Below are positions 62,841 to 64,000 of a DNA stretch of 64,000 nt, piece by piece (the stretch's first letter is position 1; each line of letters opens with the position of its first letter). The stretch comes from Gammaproteobacteria bacterium (GTDB taxonomy: Bacteria > Pseudomonadota > Gammaproteobacteria > SZUA-152), in the NCBI GenBank assembly GCA_029882975.1, contig JAOUJW010000002.1, forward strand, positions 62,001 to 126,000, read 5' to 3'. The position numbers were made by a program, and so were the translations under genes. The notes under the pieces were generated by a model. It was given only the letters and a program-made list of their open reading frames with translations, was not told where the DNA came from and searched no databases.

Positions 62841-63911
62841 ATGAACACCAGAATTAATGAAGCACAAATTTGGGAAAAGGTCCGCAGCGCCATGGAATAC
62901 GTATCCGGTGATGACAGCCTTGCCGAGGCTAAAAAAGCGGAGCTTCAAACGCGGATAATCACGCTATTAAAAGAAAAGGATGCCGTTCTGGTTGCCCATT
63001 ATTACACCTCGCCGGAGCTGCAAACCCTGGCGGACGCCAGTGGTGGTTTTGTTTCCGACTCTCTGGAGATGGCTCGCTTTGGCACCCAACACCCAGCGAA
63101 AACCCTGGTGGTAGCCGGGGTACGTTTCATGGGAGAAACCGCGAAAATCTTAAACCCGGAAAAACGCATACTGATGCCTGATCTGGATGCTGAATGCTCC
63201 CTGGATTTGGGGTGTCCCGACAAGGAGTTCATCGAATTTTGCGATGCCAACCCAGGCCGTACGGTAGTGGTGTACGCCAATACCAGCGCCAAAGTCAAAG
63301 CTCGCGCTGACTGGGTAGTCACCTCCAGTATCGCGGTGGACGTGGTAAGACACTTACACCGGCAGGGTGAAAAAGTTCTTTGGGCACCGGATAAACATTT
63401 GGGCTCCTATGTACAGCAACAAACAGGAGCGGATATGTTGATTTGGGACGGCTCCTGCGTAGTCCATGACGCGTTTAGATCAACTGCTATAAAAGACCTT
63501 ATTAAAGCCAACCCAGACGCCGGGGTCCTGGTTCACCCGGAATCACCGGCAGATGTCACCGCCTTGGCGGATGTGGTGGGCTCTACCACCGGTATGATTG
63601 ACGCCGCCGTGCGCCTGCCCAACAAAACCTTTATAGTTGCGACAGACCGCGCCTTAATTCATAAAATGAAACAAGCGGCACCGGACAAAACCTTCTTGGA
63701 AGTGCCCACCGCCGGAGTCGGGGCAACCTGCATCAGTTGCGCCCACTGCCCCTGGATGGCCTTAAACTCCCTGGAGAAACTGGCACAGGTCCTGGAAACC
63801 GGTAAAAACGAAATCCATGTGGCTGAAACCGTGCGAGTACAAGCCGTAAGATCACTGGAACGCATGGTGAACTTTAGAAATACCTTGTTGGCGCAAGCTG
63901 TTAACAACTAG
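62841..63911 (+). CDS. nadA: Quinolinate synthase A
   Basis: 356 residues. Three half-repeats with cluster cysteines are visible: the first in [10 protein letters not shown], and the last in [18 protein letters not shown], matching the Fe-S ligand motif of long-type Nad[20 protein letters not shown] is the N-terminal substrate loop. With dihydroxyacetone phosphate and iminoaspartate it forms quinolinate for NAD synthesis. It is 29 bp downstream of nrtR and probably co-transcribed and repressed by it. The enzyme contains an oxygen-sensitive [4Fe-4S] cluster. Confidence 0.96.
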   Translation: MNTRINEAQIWEKVRSAMEYVSGDDSLAEAKKAELQTRIITLLKEKDAVLVAHYYTSPELQTLADASGGFVSDSLEMARFGTQHPAKTLVVAGVRFMGETAKILNPEKRILMPDLDAECSLDLGCPDKEFIEFCDANPGRTVVVYANTSAKVKARADWVVTSSIAVDVVRHLHRQGEKVLWAPDKHLGSYVQQQTGADMLIWDGSCVVHDAFRSTAIKDLIKANPDAGVLVHPESPADVTALADVVGSTTGMIDAAVRLPNKTFIVATDRALIHKMKQAAPDKTFLEVPTAGVGATCISCAHCPWMALNSLEKLAQVLETGKNEIHVAETVRVQAVRSLERMVNFRNTLLAQAVNN

Positions 63912-63917
63912 TTCAAA

Positions 63918-63935
63918 GCGCCCGTAGCTCAGCTG
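63918..63935 (+). pseudogene. tRNA-Arg(CCG)-like 5' fragment
   Basis: GCGCCCGTAGCTCAGCTG matches the first 18 bases of bacterial tRNA-Arg(CCG), including the acceptor 5' strand and part of the D-arm. Immediately afterwards the sequence leaves the tRNA (CCACGTCCTGGCGGGCC...), so no D-arm closure, anticodon or 3' half follows within the window. It may be a broken tRNA, a tRNA-derived repeat or the junction of another element. Confidence 0.5.
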
Positions 63936-64000
63936 CCACGTCCTGGCGGGCCACCGCTCGGGCATCGTTTCCTCCCGTTCGCCTCTCGCGAAGCGGTGCT

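Overview
The window reads as a chromosomal segment of a gammaproteobacterium of roughly even base composition with a strong sulfur-metabolism flavour. Glutaminyl-tRNA synthetase, RecQ, RhlB-type helicase, NadA/NrtR, AmpG, PldA and a DUF2288 protein are all of gammaproteobacterial type. TusA, YeeE/YedE, DsrE-like proteins and three rhodaneses resemble the complement of sulfur-oxidising lineages. I see no prophage, insertion sequence, plasmid backbone or CRISPR array. The two ends cut off an autotransporter gene (left) and expose a tRNA-Arg-like 5' fragment (right).

Left part (1-8.5 kb): a secreted DUF2330 protein translationally coupled to an RnfD/NqrB-like membrane protein; a periplasmic tandem rhodanese; a GT2 glycosyltransferase whose C-terminus is built of 18-bp repeats and runs into a SPASM-type radical SAM gene; and a cobalamin-dependent radical SAM gene that overlaps it tail to tail.

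Sulfur relay island (8.8-14.6 kb, all minus strand): a PAS-LuxR regulator with a cysteine cluster, three small DsrE/TusBCD-like proteins, a GT39-like membrane glycosyltransferase, a YeeE/YedE sulfur importer, TusA, and two homologous single-pass micro-proteins. An 18-bp palindrome sits about 85 bp upstream of the second DsrE-like gene. It recurs (16 of 18 bases, opposite orientation) about 84 bp upstream of the rhodanese gene at 3.6-4.6 kb. An FNR-like box sits at the same distance from the regulator gene. These parts look like one regulated sulfur-import and trafficking module and are my main candidate for an undescribed system.

Middle (15-36 kb): an RND adaptor/pump pair, glnS, recQ, two more single-domain rhodaneses, small secreted proteins, a probable rquA (rhodoquinone synthesis), an App1-type phosphatase divergent from phospholipase A, a CFI-box protein with duplicated DUF1566 domains, a second GT39 enzyme, and a tightly coupled phosphatase / 59-aa protein / SUFU-like operon.

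36-41 kb: a glutamine-synthetase-like ligase, aldehyde dehydrogenase, iron alcohol dehydrogenase and a class I glutamine amidotransferase, which together suggest gamma-glutamylation-dependent amino-alcohol or amine catabolism. 41-48 kb: a membrane spermidine-synthase-like protein, DUF350, two DUF4178 proteins and an SPFH/zinc-ribbon protein, a conserved envelope-associated assembly, followed by a SMI1/KNR4 protein.

Right part (48-64 kb): a TolC/RND pair lacking an adaptor, a histone-H1-like lysine-rich repeat protein, an RhlB-like helicase, an EAL protein that has lost a catalytic residue, a 1.2-kb gene-free stretch with degenerate repeats, and an NAD cluster (NadK-like, AmpG-like permease, NrtR with a palindromic candidate operator, NadA).
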